A stretch of DNA of 35,102 nucleotides from Chromera velia (taxonomy: Eukaryota; Sar; Chromeraceae): assembly GCA_018398765.1 (NCBI GenBank), contig JAHBMJ010001134.1, positions 1-35,102 of the forward strand, written 5' to 3'. A model generated the notes under the pieces. It saw nothing but the letters and a program-made list of their open reading frames with translations. It ran no database searches and was not told where the DNA came from. The first letter of the stretch is position 1. Each line of letters begins with the position of its first letter. The position numbers and the translations under genes were made by a program. Positions 20,485-31,500 of this stretch are shown here, in pieces.

Positions 20485-21640
20485 TATTTAATCACGAAAT
20501 ATATTTATTCACTAGTTACTCACTTCAAAAGTAATATAATCAGGAATATATTCCTAAATTAATTAAGGGGGAGTCTCCGCCCCCCGGGCTACATTTTTAA
20601 TTTTTTTTTTTTTTAATACAGGTATCATGGCTTGCTGTGACTTTAAGTTTGCATCTTTCCTTGTGTTTGAAACTCATGTATGAAGACCCGATTTTTGATA
20701 CAACATGTACAATCGGCTATTTGGCTCCGAATGCATACATCGATGGCCGTGGGCACTATAGAAGCGGTGGGCTAGATGTGCACAAGCCTCTAGGCTACTC
20801 CCAAAACATTTGTTTTTATAACATAAAAAAAAAAACACGCACCATTAGAATGATCAAAGGTATTAAAGACTAGTAAGAATCGGATTTGGGCTAATTAATC
20901 ACTTTATTCAATCACATTCAATCACTTCATGGGATAATTAAATATATTCTAATCACAAGTGACTAAACACCTTTAAAAAATATATATCTGAATCTACTAG
21001 CTAATTCAACGGGTCTGAGTCCGTCTGACATTAGATCTAGCTCAATTCTTGTTTCAAACTTTTTCGTTTTTGAGTTGAAAAGCATTCACCATCACGAAAA
21101 ACTTTGATCGGAAAAAGATGAAGGAGGCTTACTTTATACTATCTTACATGTATAGTTGTTTGAGACTGCCAATGAGTAATCATAATATTTTGTTGGCAGC
21201 TAGCTTAAGCCTATGCTCAAAGTAAGGCAAAACTAGGCTTAGTGAAATATAGTTGTGGGCTATTTGTAGCCTTGGGCTGGCTATATTAAATTAACTATTA
21301 TCCTAGCTATTATCAGTACTATGATTCAGTGACTATATAATTATCATAGTATACCGGAGGTAAAAACTTAGGTAAAAACCCGTTGATGCTCTGAGGGTCC
21401 AACTTTAATTTCATAATTTTTTAATTTTATTTACACTCATGCATGCAGTACCACTTACCATCACCCTATAGCAGCGTCTAGCTACAACTTAGTAATTTAT
21501 AAAACCGGTACGTTTAACCGTATCACTGGTAACATGGTGCTTGGTAATTCATATTATATCTGAATTATATATTCAAAAATATCTGCAATCAACTATAGAG
21601 TTTTTTTTAGCTTTTATACCAAACCTAACAATTCTCTGTT
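20485..21640. other. AT-rich repetitive stretch without a recognisable gene
   Basis: Between the LTR element and the inverted-repeat nest. AAAGGTATTTAATCAC at 20480 recurs inverted, with changes, near 20950-20980 (GTGACTAAACACCTTT), suggesting a further old inverted-repeat element that hosted the LTR insertion. An open frame at 20637-20873 encodes a 78-residue peptide with no family I recognise. Confidence 0.4.
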
Positions 21641-21841
21641 CCTTACAAAAATTTATGGAAATCGCTGGGAAATCTGTGGGAAATTGATGGGAAATCGTAA
21701 GAAAATTCTAGTGAAATCCAAGGGAAATCCCATAGAAATCCATGCATAGGAAATTAATGGGAAATCTCACGTGGGATTCATGGTGGGAAATCTGATTGAG
21801 ATTTCAATTTTTATGGGGAATCAGCCAGATTTCTATATATA

Positions 21842-22354
21842 CCCTGCAGGTAGCCAGGATTTTGCAGGATTTTAGCCTAGGATTTTAGTGAATTTTACGA
21901 GAATTTGGCCAGGATTTTAGTGGATTTTAGCGGATTTTGTCCAGGATTCTGCCGGAGTCTTAACGTTAAAAATATAATCCCTACACCCAGGATTTTAGAA
22001 TCTAAAATGCTGGAAGAAAGCTAAAATCCCAGCCTCTTCTTAGGATTTTATGGAATTATACGGGATTTTACAGGATTATACGGGATTTTACGGGATTTTA
22101 TAGGAAAGATATAATCCCGTAAAATCCCGTAAAATCCTGTAAAATCCTGGCATTCATTTCTAAAATCCTAGGATCTAGGATTTTAGTCTTTATAATCCCT
22201 AGAGCCAGGATTTTAGATTTTAAAATCCTGGAGAAATAGTCCGACAGAATCTTGGGCAAAATCCCCCTAAATCCGCTAAAATGCTGGCCAAAATCCCGTA
22301 AAATCCGCTAAAATCCTGGGCTAAAATCCCGTAAAATCCTAGCTACCTGCAGGG
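21842..22354. mobile_element. Palindromic MITE with CCCTGCAGG termini and TA target duplication
   Basis: Starts CCCTGCAGGTAGC and ends GCTACCTGCAGGG, flanked by TA on each side (21840-21841, 22355-22356). The inverted arms extend over about 115 bases as degenerate AGGATTTTA/TAAAATCCT units, and a central hairpin lies at about 22065-22150. No coding capacity. The TA duplication suggests mobilisation by a Tc1/mariner-type transposase, though other TA-targeting families are possible. Confidence 0.8.
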
Positions 22355-22464
22355 TAGTTTTGCCTAGAGTCTTGCAAGCCTTCAAATGCTCCATGGAACC
22401 TAAGTTGCATAACGAATTTCTGCATGGCATACCGGGTTGGCCAGAGCCTAAGAGGTGGCTCACC

Positions 22465-23295
22465 CTAGGCGACGCACAGTGGTGAAAAAAAAAAAATAGA
22501 CCTTTTCAATTTTTTTTTTTTTCTTTTTTTCTACGAAGGATTTCCTAGAGCACCTCTAGGAGCACCTAGAGGAGCACCTTTTAGAAGTACTTTTAAACTA
22601 ACTTCCTCGCGAACTTATTATTCAACTCAAAGTTTTAAACATCTTTCAACCCTAGTTTTAACCCTAGTTCTAGTCCTAGTTGTTATTGTATGTTTATCTC
22701 TACTAGTGTCTCTACTAGTGTCTTCACCATTCCATCTGATTCATCAATTTTGTTGAACACGGACCAACCGATCTTTTTTCCCTTGTTCAACTGCACTGAG
22801 TGTGAGAGACGAGGGAGATAGAGGGAGTGACCTGGTCCGTCGTTTCACCATTCATGCTAATTGAAAAATGAATGAAGTCTGCGTGTATGGCACTGCACGC
22901 AGCGACCATCGCAAAAAATAATTACAGGGACGAAGGCGAGCGGGCAGGCGAAGGGAAAAGGGGGCTCTCTTTTGTCCTATGCAAAGAGTGACAAGAAGGA
23001 TGGATGCATGGATGTAGACAGAAGAGCAGACAGAGGAGAAGTTCTTTGACTGGCTCTTTGACGATATCTAGGACGATATACATATTTCAAAGCTCTAGTC
23101 GAAGCTAGTTTTGGTCAATCCTTTTAAGCGTCTACCAAGCTAAAAGTGAAACTGGGATCCTAGATATGATTCAAACTCTAGTTGAAGCTAGTCATTTAAC
23201 CTTTATTTTTTTTTACATATACAATAAAATTTTAAATAAAAAAAAATAATAGACGTTTTCAGATTTTTTTTTTTTTACCACTGTGTGTCGCCTAG
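22465..23295. mobile_element. Non-autonomous DNA transposon with 9-bp target duplication, Mutator-like
   Basis: Ends are CTAGGCGACGCACAGTGGT and the inverted ACCACTGTGTGTCGCCTAG, about 30 bases of inverted repeat including an A12 tract. The flanks repeat TGGCTCACC exactly (22456-22464 and 23296-23304). A 9-bp duplication is typical of Mutator-like elements. The interior has no long reading frame; it holds short direct repeats built on CTAGTYGAAGCTAGT. Confidence 0.85.
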
Positions 23296-23386
23296 TGGCT
23301 CACCGGCTTTAACCTAACTCATTCATATTTCCCATAATTATGGAAATCTTATGGAAAATGTATGGAAATCCTATAGAAATCCTTAC

Positions 23387-23604
23387 CTAGGCGTATCACA
23401 GCAAAAAAAAAATTAAAGCCAATCCTCACTTAATTTTTTTTTCCTTTTTTTTTTGATAGTGTTAAGTAAGAAACAACTGTTATTCAAGTGTTGCTTATCT
23501 ATTGTTTCGGTGTTGCACAACTGTTGTTCAGGTGTTGCAACAAAAGAAAAAAAATAATTAAAGCCAATTCTGGTTTACTTTTTTTTTTGTTGTGATACAT
23601 CTAG
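23387..23604. mobile_element. 218-bp MITE with 8-bp target duplication
   Basis: Termini CTAGGCGTATCACAGC and inverted GTTGTGATACATCTAG, each running into an A or T tract and an internal AATTAAAGCCAAT phrase. The flanks repeat ATCCTTAC exactly (23379-23386 and 23605-23612). It sits inside the right half of the foldback-like element; deleting it restores a continuous GGAAATCC-type repeat. Confidence 0.8.
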
Positions 23605-23881
23605 ATCCTTACAATCATTTCCATAAATTCCCCCAAGATTTCCATAATTTGGGAAACTTATGGAAATATGGCTGATTCCCCATAAAAATTGAAATCTCAA
23701 CCAGATTTCCCACGTGAGGTTTCCCATCAATTTCCCATGAACTTCTATAAGATTTCCCCTGGATTTCACTAGGATTTCCTTAAGATTTCCCATCAATTTC
23801 CCACAGATTTCCCAGCGATTTCCATAATTTTTTGTAGGGCTTATCTAGCTGCTTATCAAAAAATTCTGGAGAAACACACAT

Positions 23882-26800
23882 TTAGAGAGACGTCAGACAT
23901 CTTAGTGTTTTTTTATTCTCTTTGGCTTGTAAAATGAGTGTCCAGACCCTCACAGGATGAATTGAGGACGCCACAAGTGAGAAGCTGCGCAACTTTGGCA
24001 GCGACTGCGGCAAGAGGGCGTTGAGGAAATCCGACAGTCCCGTCTCCGTGACAGAGGGATTGTTGGACAGACAAAGAGAGTCGAGGGACTGTGTCTTGCG
24101 TGTTCTGAAGGCTTCTCCGAGCTGGCGGACAGCGCCGTCATTCAACTTACAACCCTCAAGGGACAATTCCTGCAACGTTCGCAGCCTCCCCTGCCGCAGG
24201 GCCATTGCCAGTGATCCCACGCCCTCTCCCACACGGTTATAGGAAAGGTCGAGGTTCACTATGGCTGGGAGGGCCGAGGGTGTCTCACAGACAGCCCTGA
24301 AAAACGAATCCGTTCCCTCTCCTCGAAACCGATTTCCGGAAATCCTCAAAACCTGTACTTTTCTCAGGTACCCTCCTCTAACAGCCGTTGCAAGCATACT
24401 CATTCTTTCATCGTCCATCTCGCAACTGGACAAATCCAAGTCCATAAGGCTCGGCATCTTCCCCACCTGCAACGTTTCCAACATCTCCCCGATTCCATCA
24501 ATCTTGGCTTCCCCTCGTTGCACCATTGAGTACAAATCAAAATATTCCAGGAAAGAGAGGCCCTTCTCAGACCCACGCACCCCCCCAAAAAAACCTTCCA
24601 AGCCCGCTGTACCCAGCTCTCGGTCAGGACGAGGATACACGCGCAGAGAACGAAGGTGAGGAAAATTTCCCGCCCTTACACCTTCACCTAGTAGAACCAG
24701 GTGATCACCGTTCACCCTCACAAAACTGAAATTCAGAGCAGACAGAACGGGAAGCCGCATGTCGCGAAAGGCTTGAAAGAGCCGGCGCACAATTTCGTCC
24801 CCCTCTACCGACTCCAAGTTGAACGAAAGAGATTGACCGCGTTTCCCCAACTTGTGCAAACAAGCCAACTTCCCGGCATTGAGAGTGTCTGTGAGGGCAC
24901 TGAATAGCGCCGTATTAATTTCCTGGCCTTCTTGTGACTGCGGTGCCAAAAGCAGGTCCAGATTTTCGAATGGCGGCATTTGACTGGCCTCTTTCACTGC
25001 TCAAGAAACACCACCCCTGGGCGATCCCCCAGAACCAACAGAACATTTCGAAGGGACCGAATCTTCCCACTTCCCAGAGTGCGTGCTGTGCCCTCGCTCA
25101 CATTCGAGAGGTTCAAATGAAAGTCCACACTCTCCAGGAGGGGGGCCGAATTGGACCCAAGAGCAGAAACAAAAACATTTCCGTCTTGCCCGGAGAGCAA
25201 AAGCATATTCAAGTTGAGACTCTTCAGAGAGGGCAGGGCGCTCGAACGCACAGCACAGGCTACATCGCGCAGTGCGAGCGAAACTGCGCCTATGCTCTCA
25301 AGGGCGAACAGTCTTCGACGAACGTTCAGTCCCAGGCTTTCTAATAGGGGCATCTCCCCTCTTTTCAGACGATCTGCAACTGCTCCCAATGTGTATTCGT
25401 CAAGCTGGCACTCTCCGAGGTCAAGTTTCTTCAAGAAAAGAAGAATGTCTTTACGAAGAAAGAAAGACAGCGCGACGTCGTCTACTGGGCCGCCCGCCAG
25501 ATCGAGGCTCTCGAGTCTCAGAGGTTTGACGGCTGAGGCAAAAGCAGAGGAAAGGATCTCCATAGGCCTGTCGCTGTAGGACGACATGCTTGGTAATGAG
25601 AGCTTCAGATGTTGGAGAGAGGAGAGCCTCCCTGCCTGAATCTCTTTTGAAAGAGCCCGAAGGAGGACAGAAGGTGAGTTGCCTGCATTCGAACGCTCAG
25701 AGAAAAAAAGGACAAGACCTATACATAAAACAATGTACCTGGAGGACCTCACAGGAAGAAGACTGGGGAGTTGTTACAACACATACTGCAGGCCTATAGA
25801 CAAGACTGACCCTGAGGGCGACATGAACTCCAACTCCAGATGTTGTCCCCTTCGAATTCTGCTCCTGCACATACCATCAATGCAACGTATACAGAGGGGA
25901 ACTGAAGGGAAGATACGGATTAAGGAACCATAGACTGACAGGCACTGCATGCATGCATGCATGCATGAAGGGAGAAGATGGACGAACTGACAGACAATCG
26001 AATGCGAGGGGAATCTATGCAGGTGAGTGTGGAACCGAAAGTAGTCAGAGGAGGGCGCGAAGAGGATTCGAACCTGGTGGCTGGGGAGGAAAACGGACCA
26101 TTTCTCCTTTCATTGGAGACAACCGCGAGAGAAGCGTCCTACGTGCCCGAGCAGACAGAGCTAGAAACGCAGACACAACGAATAGAGGCAAAAAAGGCAT
26201 GCAAATGGAGATACAGGAAAGCCGAGAGCCAACACAATCAGACAATCCGTCAGAGAGATAGACACATTTGATTGATCCAAGTAGACATGCAGACACAACG
26301 GACGGGAAGCAAAACATTGAAAACAAAAAACGAGAAAAAAAAACGGAAAAAGGAGGACAGAAGGGTGTGAGTTCACTGACATTCGGAGAGAGAAAAAAAG
26401 CGCGAGGCCTGCACATGAAATACGCTCGAGCAAAGCGGAGACAGAAAAACTTAGAAAGCCTGTTTATGCAATCAACCGGAACTGAAGTGAATGAGAGTTG
26501 GGAAGTAGTCCAAGCTTGTCTGTCTCTCAAAACAACACTCCACTACCGGGAGAGACTGACCACGAGAGCGATCCTGCCGGGGATCGCCTTTGTTTTTTGA
26601 ATCTGCACAGACAGACAGACAGACCACGCAAAGGTTGTCCATGTCTCTCGTCCTGGAGCATATCGTTGACAGACAGCTCCGTTGCAGGTACGTAAAACGG
26701 GGGGACCTCTATATCCAAAAAGGTACAAATAAAGAAAACGGCACCACCAGAAACCAAATTGAAACGCAATTAATTGCAAAGGGTCGGAGAATGTCGAATC

Positions 26801-29800
26801 GGAGGAGGGCCAGGAGATGCATGATCCTGGTAGGTGCGTACGAGCATGGCTGAATCAGACGAGACTTTCATGACGGAAGAAAAGGGGACGAAAAAAGAAG
26901 ACCAAACGAGACTGTCATCACGGAAGAAAAGGAAACAAAAAAAGAAGACCAAACGAGACTGTCATCACGGAAGAAAAGGGGACAAAAAAAGAAAACCAAA
27001 CGAGACTGTCATCACGGAAGAAAAGGGGACAAAAAAAGAAAACCAAACGAGACATTCAGCACGGAAGAAAAGGGGACAAAAAAAGAAAACCAAACGAGAC
27101 ATTCATCACGGAAGAAAAGGGGACAAAAAAAGAAGACCAAACGAGACTGTCATCACGGAAGAAAAGGGGACAAAAAAAGAAGACCAAACGAGACCTCATC
27201 ACGGAAGAAAAGGGGACCGAAAAAGAAAACCAAACGAGACCTTATCAGGCAATTAAGCATGCGCGCTTTCAGTGCTGGAAAATCTCTCTAGAAACTCGCA
27301 TATGGCAGCCAGCCCAAGCGACAGAAACGACCTCTGTGCTTCCCCTCCCCCCCAACCTGTTAGGCACAGAGATTCCAGAGAGGCAGGCAGGAGGGAAAAG
27401 ATGGAGGACGCCTCGAGGGGGCCGACTGCGCATTCTGCAAGTGAGGAAGAGAAAAGAAAGGACGGGAGCAGACACATGCACCCCCATGGCTCTCTCTCTC
27501 TCTCTGTGCATGGCACACACTCACACACACACAGAGGCACACTCATACACACGCACATGCACATGCACATGCACATGCACATACACACACAAACGGACAC
27601 AAAAATACACACATGAAAGGAAAGAGGAACAAACCCACGAAAGGAAACAGCTCGACCGTCAGTTAAACCTTCATTCGCATCCCTGCAAGCACCACACCAC
27701 GCTGGGAATGCAGAGAGAGCTGCCGATCAAACATCACAGCTTGAACGGAGCCCGGCAACTCGCACACACACTTCGAGAATTGTAGACGCACTCCCAGCAG
27801 TCAGTTTCTCGGACACCCACCTGTGAAGCTCAGAGTCCTCAAGCTCGGCCCGTCCTTGATAAGCACGTCTCCCTCCCCCCCGACGCTCTCGAGGAAACGA
27901 CAGACGAGAGGAAGAGCGCGGCCCTTCACTGCCGCAGGGCCTGCCAAAGAGACGCCAAGTGAAGGTGTAGATCTTGATATAAAGTCTCACTCATTCATGG
28001 AAAGATCCCCTAAATGGACACAACGAAGGACAGAAAACAGCAGGACAATGTTTCGACCCCCTTACTCCCTGACCCACAGACACTAAAGGTTTTTTTACAT
28101 CAGCCGAAAGGTGACACACACAAAAGCACACAGCAGATCCACAAAACGTCTGCGCACCTCTTTTCTGTCTCTGTCGGTGCCACCCTCTCCATGCACCCCC
28201 GTCTCCCCCCCACCCCCCGACCGACCCAGGGTCAATTCATTCGTCGTTCTCGAGAGAGATCCGAGCAGGAGGAAGATCTTTCGAGGGTTGAGGGTGCAAG
28301 CTGGAAGATACAGAGAAGGGGCAAGGAGACACAGAGTTTTGAAAATTATGCATGTTCAGACTTCTGCAAAGCCGGCGCACAGAGGCGAACCCGACCCTCA
28401 ACCCACACAAACACACACACACACACACACGCACACTTCAAATGAACAGACAGACAGGGCAAGAGTGTCTGCAGACGCCAATCGACCGACCGGAGAGATC
28501 AAGACTCCGCAAGGCAATTTCGGGAAGCTCTCCCTGCAAAAATGGCAAAATAAATCAACTCTCATTAGACTGAAAGAAGTCTCAAAGGTTTCAGGAAACT
28601 GCATGCTCAGGAGTCCAAGCTCTTTATCTACACACAGCCAGGCAGGCAGATGCAGATGCAGATGCAAGACATACTCAGTGAGATACTTACAAACTCGCAA
28701 AGAGGGAGAACGGGTTTCCAGAAGGGAGTGGGCAGTGCACAAAAATCGAATAAAAAAAGAATTCCAGAAAAAGACAATTTTAATTGCCAAATTAACTTCC
28801 TGCCCTCAAGAGAATCCCTTTCAGACTTCTTCCACTCACTTTCTTGCTGATCAAATGGAAAATCCACGCAAGTCCGAAGCCCTCGCGGTCAGATGCCAAA
28901 CTCGACGCTTCCTGCACGTCCATGCAGAGAGACAATTAAAAGAAAGGAACTTACGCTAGGGAATGCTGCTGCTTAGTACTTCAAGCACCCGAGTCACTCA
29001 TTCATGCACTCACTTAACTCAAAGGAAGTTGGAGAAGAACGAGAGTCTACATGCACAGCAGCAGGACGCAAACGATTCGATTCGAAAAGACAGACCTCAG
29101 ACGTCACCTTAGCGTGCTTCAGGAGCATGCGGATGCCCATCTGAGCGGTCTCAACTGAGATGGCCGACTCGTCTCTCTGAAACGCGCCCTGCCCTGCAAA
29201 TTTAAACAACAAGAATTGAAGGAAACCTAGGGAGCAGCATCAGACTCTCTTTGTTCAGGTCTTCTTTTCCTCTCGCCTTCTGGACGGACATTTCTGCACG
29301 TCAGCAATCCGTCCGTATGTTGTGACGCAAAGAGTCGTTTATGAACGAACATCTGAGGGAGGCTCCTGACTGAGTATGTGATTCGAGCTGACCATTTCTT
29401 TCCTGGAGCTCGGACGCAGAAATGGAAGAATAGAAGCTCCCATCCTCTCTCATCCCTTCCCGTCCTTTTCCTCCTCCAGCAGAGGAAGCAGCATTTTGTA
29501 CTGAGAGTCCCAGCTTGATGCTAGATACCGCCACACACCCCATCACACCGCCACACCCTTGACTTTCTTCAGGCGACGGGGCTCCAAACAGACCCGCCCC
29601 CTGAGCTTGCTGCTGACCCCCACCGCCAAACAGACCAGCACCGCCAACCTGACCAAAAAGAGGACCACCCCGAGTGTGCTGACCCCCACTTCGGCTGTGC
29701 GGCGGCGGAACCTTTTCTGGCGGCGGGATGGGAAGGAGATCTGTGAGGGTCCATTTTGCGTTCTGGAAAGGCGCAGACGTCCCTGCCTGCTTGTCAAGGG

Positions 29801-29961
29801 GCTTGAAGGTCACCTTCAGGTGGAAGTACCCAAATTCCTGCAACATTAAGCCAACGTTCGCACAATAAAGAAAGATCCATGCAGCAAAATCGATCAAAGT
29901 AAGCGAAACACCCACCACTCTCAGCAGTCATAAAAAAGAAAGAAAGAAAGAAAGGAAGGAA

Positions 29962-29999
<38 letters not shown>

Positions 30000-31109
30000 A
30001 AAAACAACCATGTCAGAGCACAGAACAGAGAACATTGAGAAAGAGATCAGCGCGCTGAGCAATCAGTCAAAGTGCAAGAAAAGACAGAATCACAAAACAA
30101 GAGAAAAAATCTTCTGTGGCACAAAAAGCATTCCTTGGGCACTTACCGTTTGTGTAACAGGAGCTGCTGTTTCGTCTTTTGCAGATGCATCACCAGAAAC
30201 ATTCAATTTGAAGATCGAGAGGCTGTTTTCATCGATGCGAACGGACCGGAAACCTCTGACACTTTTTCCATCAATCAAATCAATCGTTCTGCTGCCGTCA
30301 CTCCCGAAGCTGCACAGGTCAAAATGCAGGCTGCTTTTCCTGCACAGGTTTGTGAAGACAAAACCAAACTTCATTGCATCCTGCGGGCCCTGAACGAGGA
30401 ATTCTGGCTCGGTCTCAGTGCTGCCTACCCCTGGCAAGGTTTTCTTCGAAAGGACAGACAACGGAGCGCCTGGTGTTGTGCTCAGCACATGGACAGCGCA
30501 CAGCGGAAAGCCGGTCTCCTCGGAGAGGAGAACTAACCCCGTGGGGGGACCCTGGGTGAAGCGAAAGATTTTGGGGATCTGACGTAGTGGGGGTCCACCG
30601 CTCTGGCGGGTGTCTTTTATGTGATGCCCAGATATGTCAGGGGGGTCAGCGAACTGATCGAAGAAAGTCGGGTCAACCGGCCACAGGGGCTTCAGGGCAC
30701 GCTGCCTGTTTCTCTTCCAGAAGTCACAAAGTATCTCGTGTTCAATCTCCCTGCAACTGTTCCTTTCACCTTTCTTACCCGCTTCCTGTCCTTCAGCACG
30801 GTTTTGAAGACTTAAGAGGAGTTCCATGCGTGTGATGTGTTCTTTGAGGAACTCCGTTGGCATGGGCTGACTCAGACTGTGGATGTTTGCTGATGCGCCA
30901 GCCAGAGTAGCGGTCTTCAGGAATTCATTCCAGGTCGGATGGACGGGGTCTCTCAGGAGCAGCAGAGAGTGGTCTCGTGGGTGCTGGTCCTTGCACTCAT
31001 CGCAGAAGTTCGTGTTGCAACACTGGAGGCACAGGTAGCGGTTTCTCTTGATTGGAAATTCACCACAGCTGTCGCAAGCGACACCGTCGTGACCGTTGTG
31101 ACCGAACAT
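23882..31109 (-). CDS. ZZ zinc finger, GLFG-type and leucine-rich-repeat protein, 8 exons, one frame break
   Basis: Exons: 31109-30147, 29837-29393, 29193-29108, 28533-28491, 28300-28226, 27940-27821, 27434-27357 and 25682-23882. All introns are GT-AG and phases match throughout. Exon 1 has a ZZ finger (residues about 11-45: CDSCGEF, RYLCLQC, FCDECKDQHPRDH) and a beta-rich region. Exon 2 carries LFG motifs (GGPLFG, GAGLFGG, GAGLFGAP). From exon 3 onward the protein is a run of about twenty leucine-rich repeats of the ribonuclease-inhibitor type (for example LRSLDLSACTL, LMDLDLSSCEMDD, IVNLDLSYNRVGEG). Frame breaks once: the upstream frame meets TGA at 24994-24996, while LRR sequence resumes one frame over from 24997. 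Total length would be about 1200 residues. A scaffold or ubiquitin/autophagy-type adaptor role is only inference. An alternative upstream ATG exists at 31235. Confidence 0.7.
24990..25000 (-). other. One-base frame break inside the LRR exon
   Basis: Upstream sequence ends PGVVFLEQ then TGA; the adjacent frame continues KEASQMPPFENLDLLL. Both halves are LRR in register, and the summed exon lengths are one base short of a multiple of three. This may be a sequencing error, an allelic lesion, or an unrecognised tiny intron. Confidence 0.65.
26861..27235. repeat. 47-bp minisatellite, eight copies
   Basis: Units start GAGACTGTCATCACGG and contain AAGAAAAGGGGAC and AAAAAAAGAARACCAAAC. Seven copies are 47 bases and the last is 46, with a partial ninth. 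It lies wholly in the 27356-25683 intron of the minus-strand LRR gene. The plus-strand frame across it is a by-product of repetition. Confidence 0.95.
27515..27600. repeat. CA-rich microsatellite with (GCACAT)n
   Basis: CACACTCACACACACAC followed by five GCACAT-type hexamers and further CA repeats, in an intron of the LRR gene. Confidence 0.9.
29932..30002. repeat. (GAAA)n microsatellite
   Basis: AAAGAAAGAAAG interrupted by GAAGGAAGGAAG, in the first intron of the minus-strand ZZ-LRR gene; it is pyrimidine-rich on the transcript, upstream of the acceptor at 29838. Confidence 0.9.
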
Positions 31110-31500
31110 CGTGATGCCTCTTGGCTCCACGAGCGATGTGAAATGCGAAAGGGCAATCACAATATATACAGACCGGGCGAAAAGTTCAAATATCGGAGAG
31201 ACGTGTGGAGACGCCCCGAAATCCAAATGGTCCACATGTATATATACATGAGTCCCACGGCCGAGAATGCGCTAAGCTTATTCAGAGAGCCACCAGCTGC
31301 CCAAGGGAGACATGTATACAATGAAAGGATGCTGCTCGTCGGAGCAAACAGGGGTGAACAAACATTCATAAATGAATGAAGGTCAGACGCATGTATATCC
31401 AATCCATGCAAGCGCCCTCAAAAAAATGCAGAGCCACGACGAACGCATGCACATGCATGTAAGATGCACGATGCCGCCTCCGCTACGCTCTAGCTACTGC
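31110..31500. other. Region upstream of the ZZ-LRR gene
   Basis: Holds the promoter and 5' UTR of the minus-strand gene, if its ATG is at 31109. No core promoter motif could be assigned. Composition changes to AT-rich repeat DNA at about 31500. Confidence 0.4.

Larger units (their letters stand above)
21641..23839. mobile_element. Inverted-repeat (foldback-like) element with about 195-bp arms
   Basis: The left arm, from 21641 (CCTTACAAAAATTTATGG...), matches the reverse complement of the right arm, ending at 23839 (CCCTACAAAAAATTATGG...), for almost 200 bases. The arms are made of degenerate GGGAAATC/GGAAATC units and share a phrase of the form GAGATTTCAATTTTTATGGGG. Removing the three later insertions leaves a core of roughly 0.6 kb with no coding capacity. 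I found no convincing target-site duplication, so the outer limits are approximate. Confidence 0.75.

Noticed and set aside
20637-20873. A 78-codon plus-strand open frame after an ACAGG acceptor-like site
   Set aside because: No family resemblance, lies in AT-rich repeat DNA, and has no partner exon.
22655-22690. Telomere-like AACCCTAG repeats
   Set aside because: Only two or three imperfect copies (AACCCTAGTTTTAACCCTAG) inside a non-autonomous transposon; no array.
24994-25752. Separate secreted LRR gene with a signal-peptide-like start (MRSSRYIVLCIGLVLFF)
   Set aside because: The hydrophobic start spans a pyrimidine tract and an AG acceptor at 25683. Phase and LRR register instead continue from the exon ending at 27357.
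26834-27256. Plus-strand Lys-rich frame of 140 codons
   Set aside because: It is a translation of the 47-bp minisatellite, whose frame cycles every three units, and lies in an intron of the minus-strand gene.
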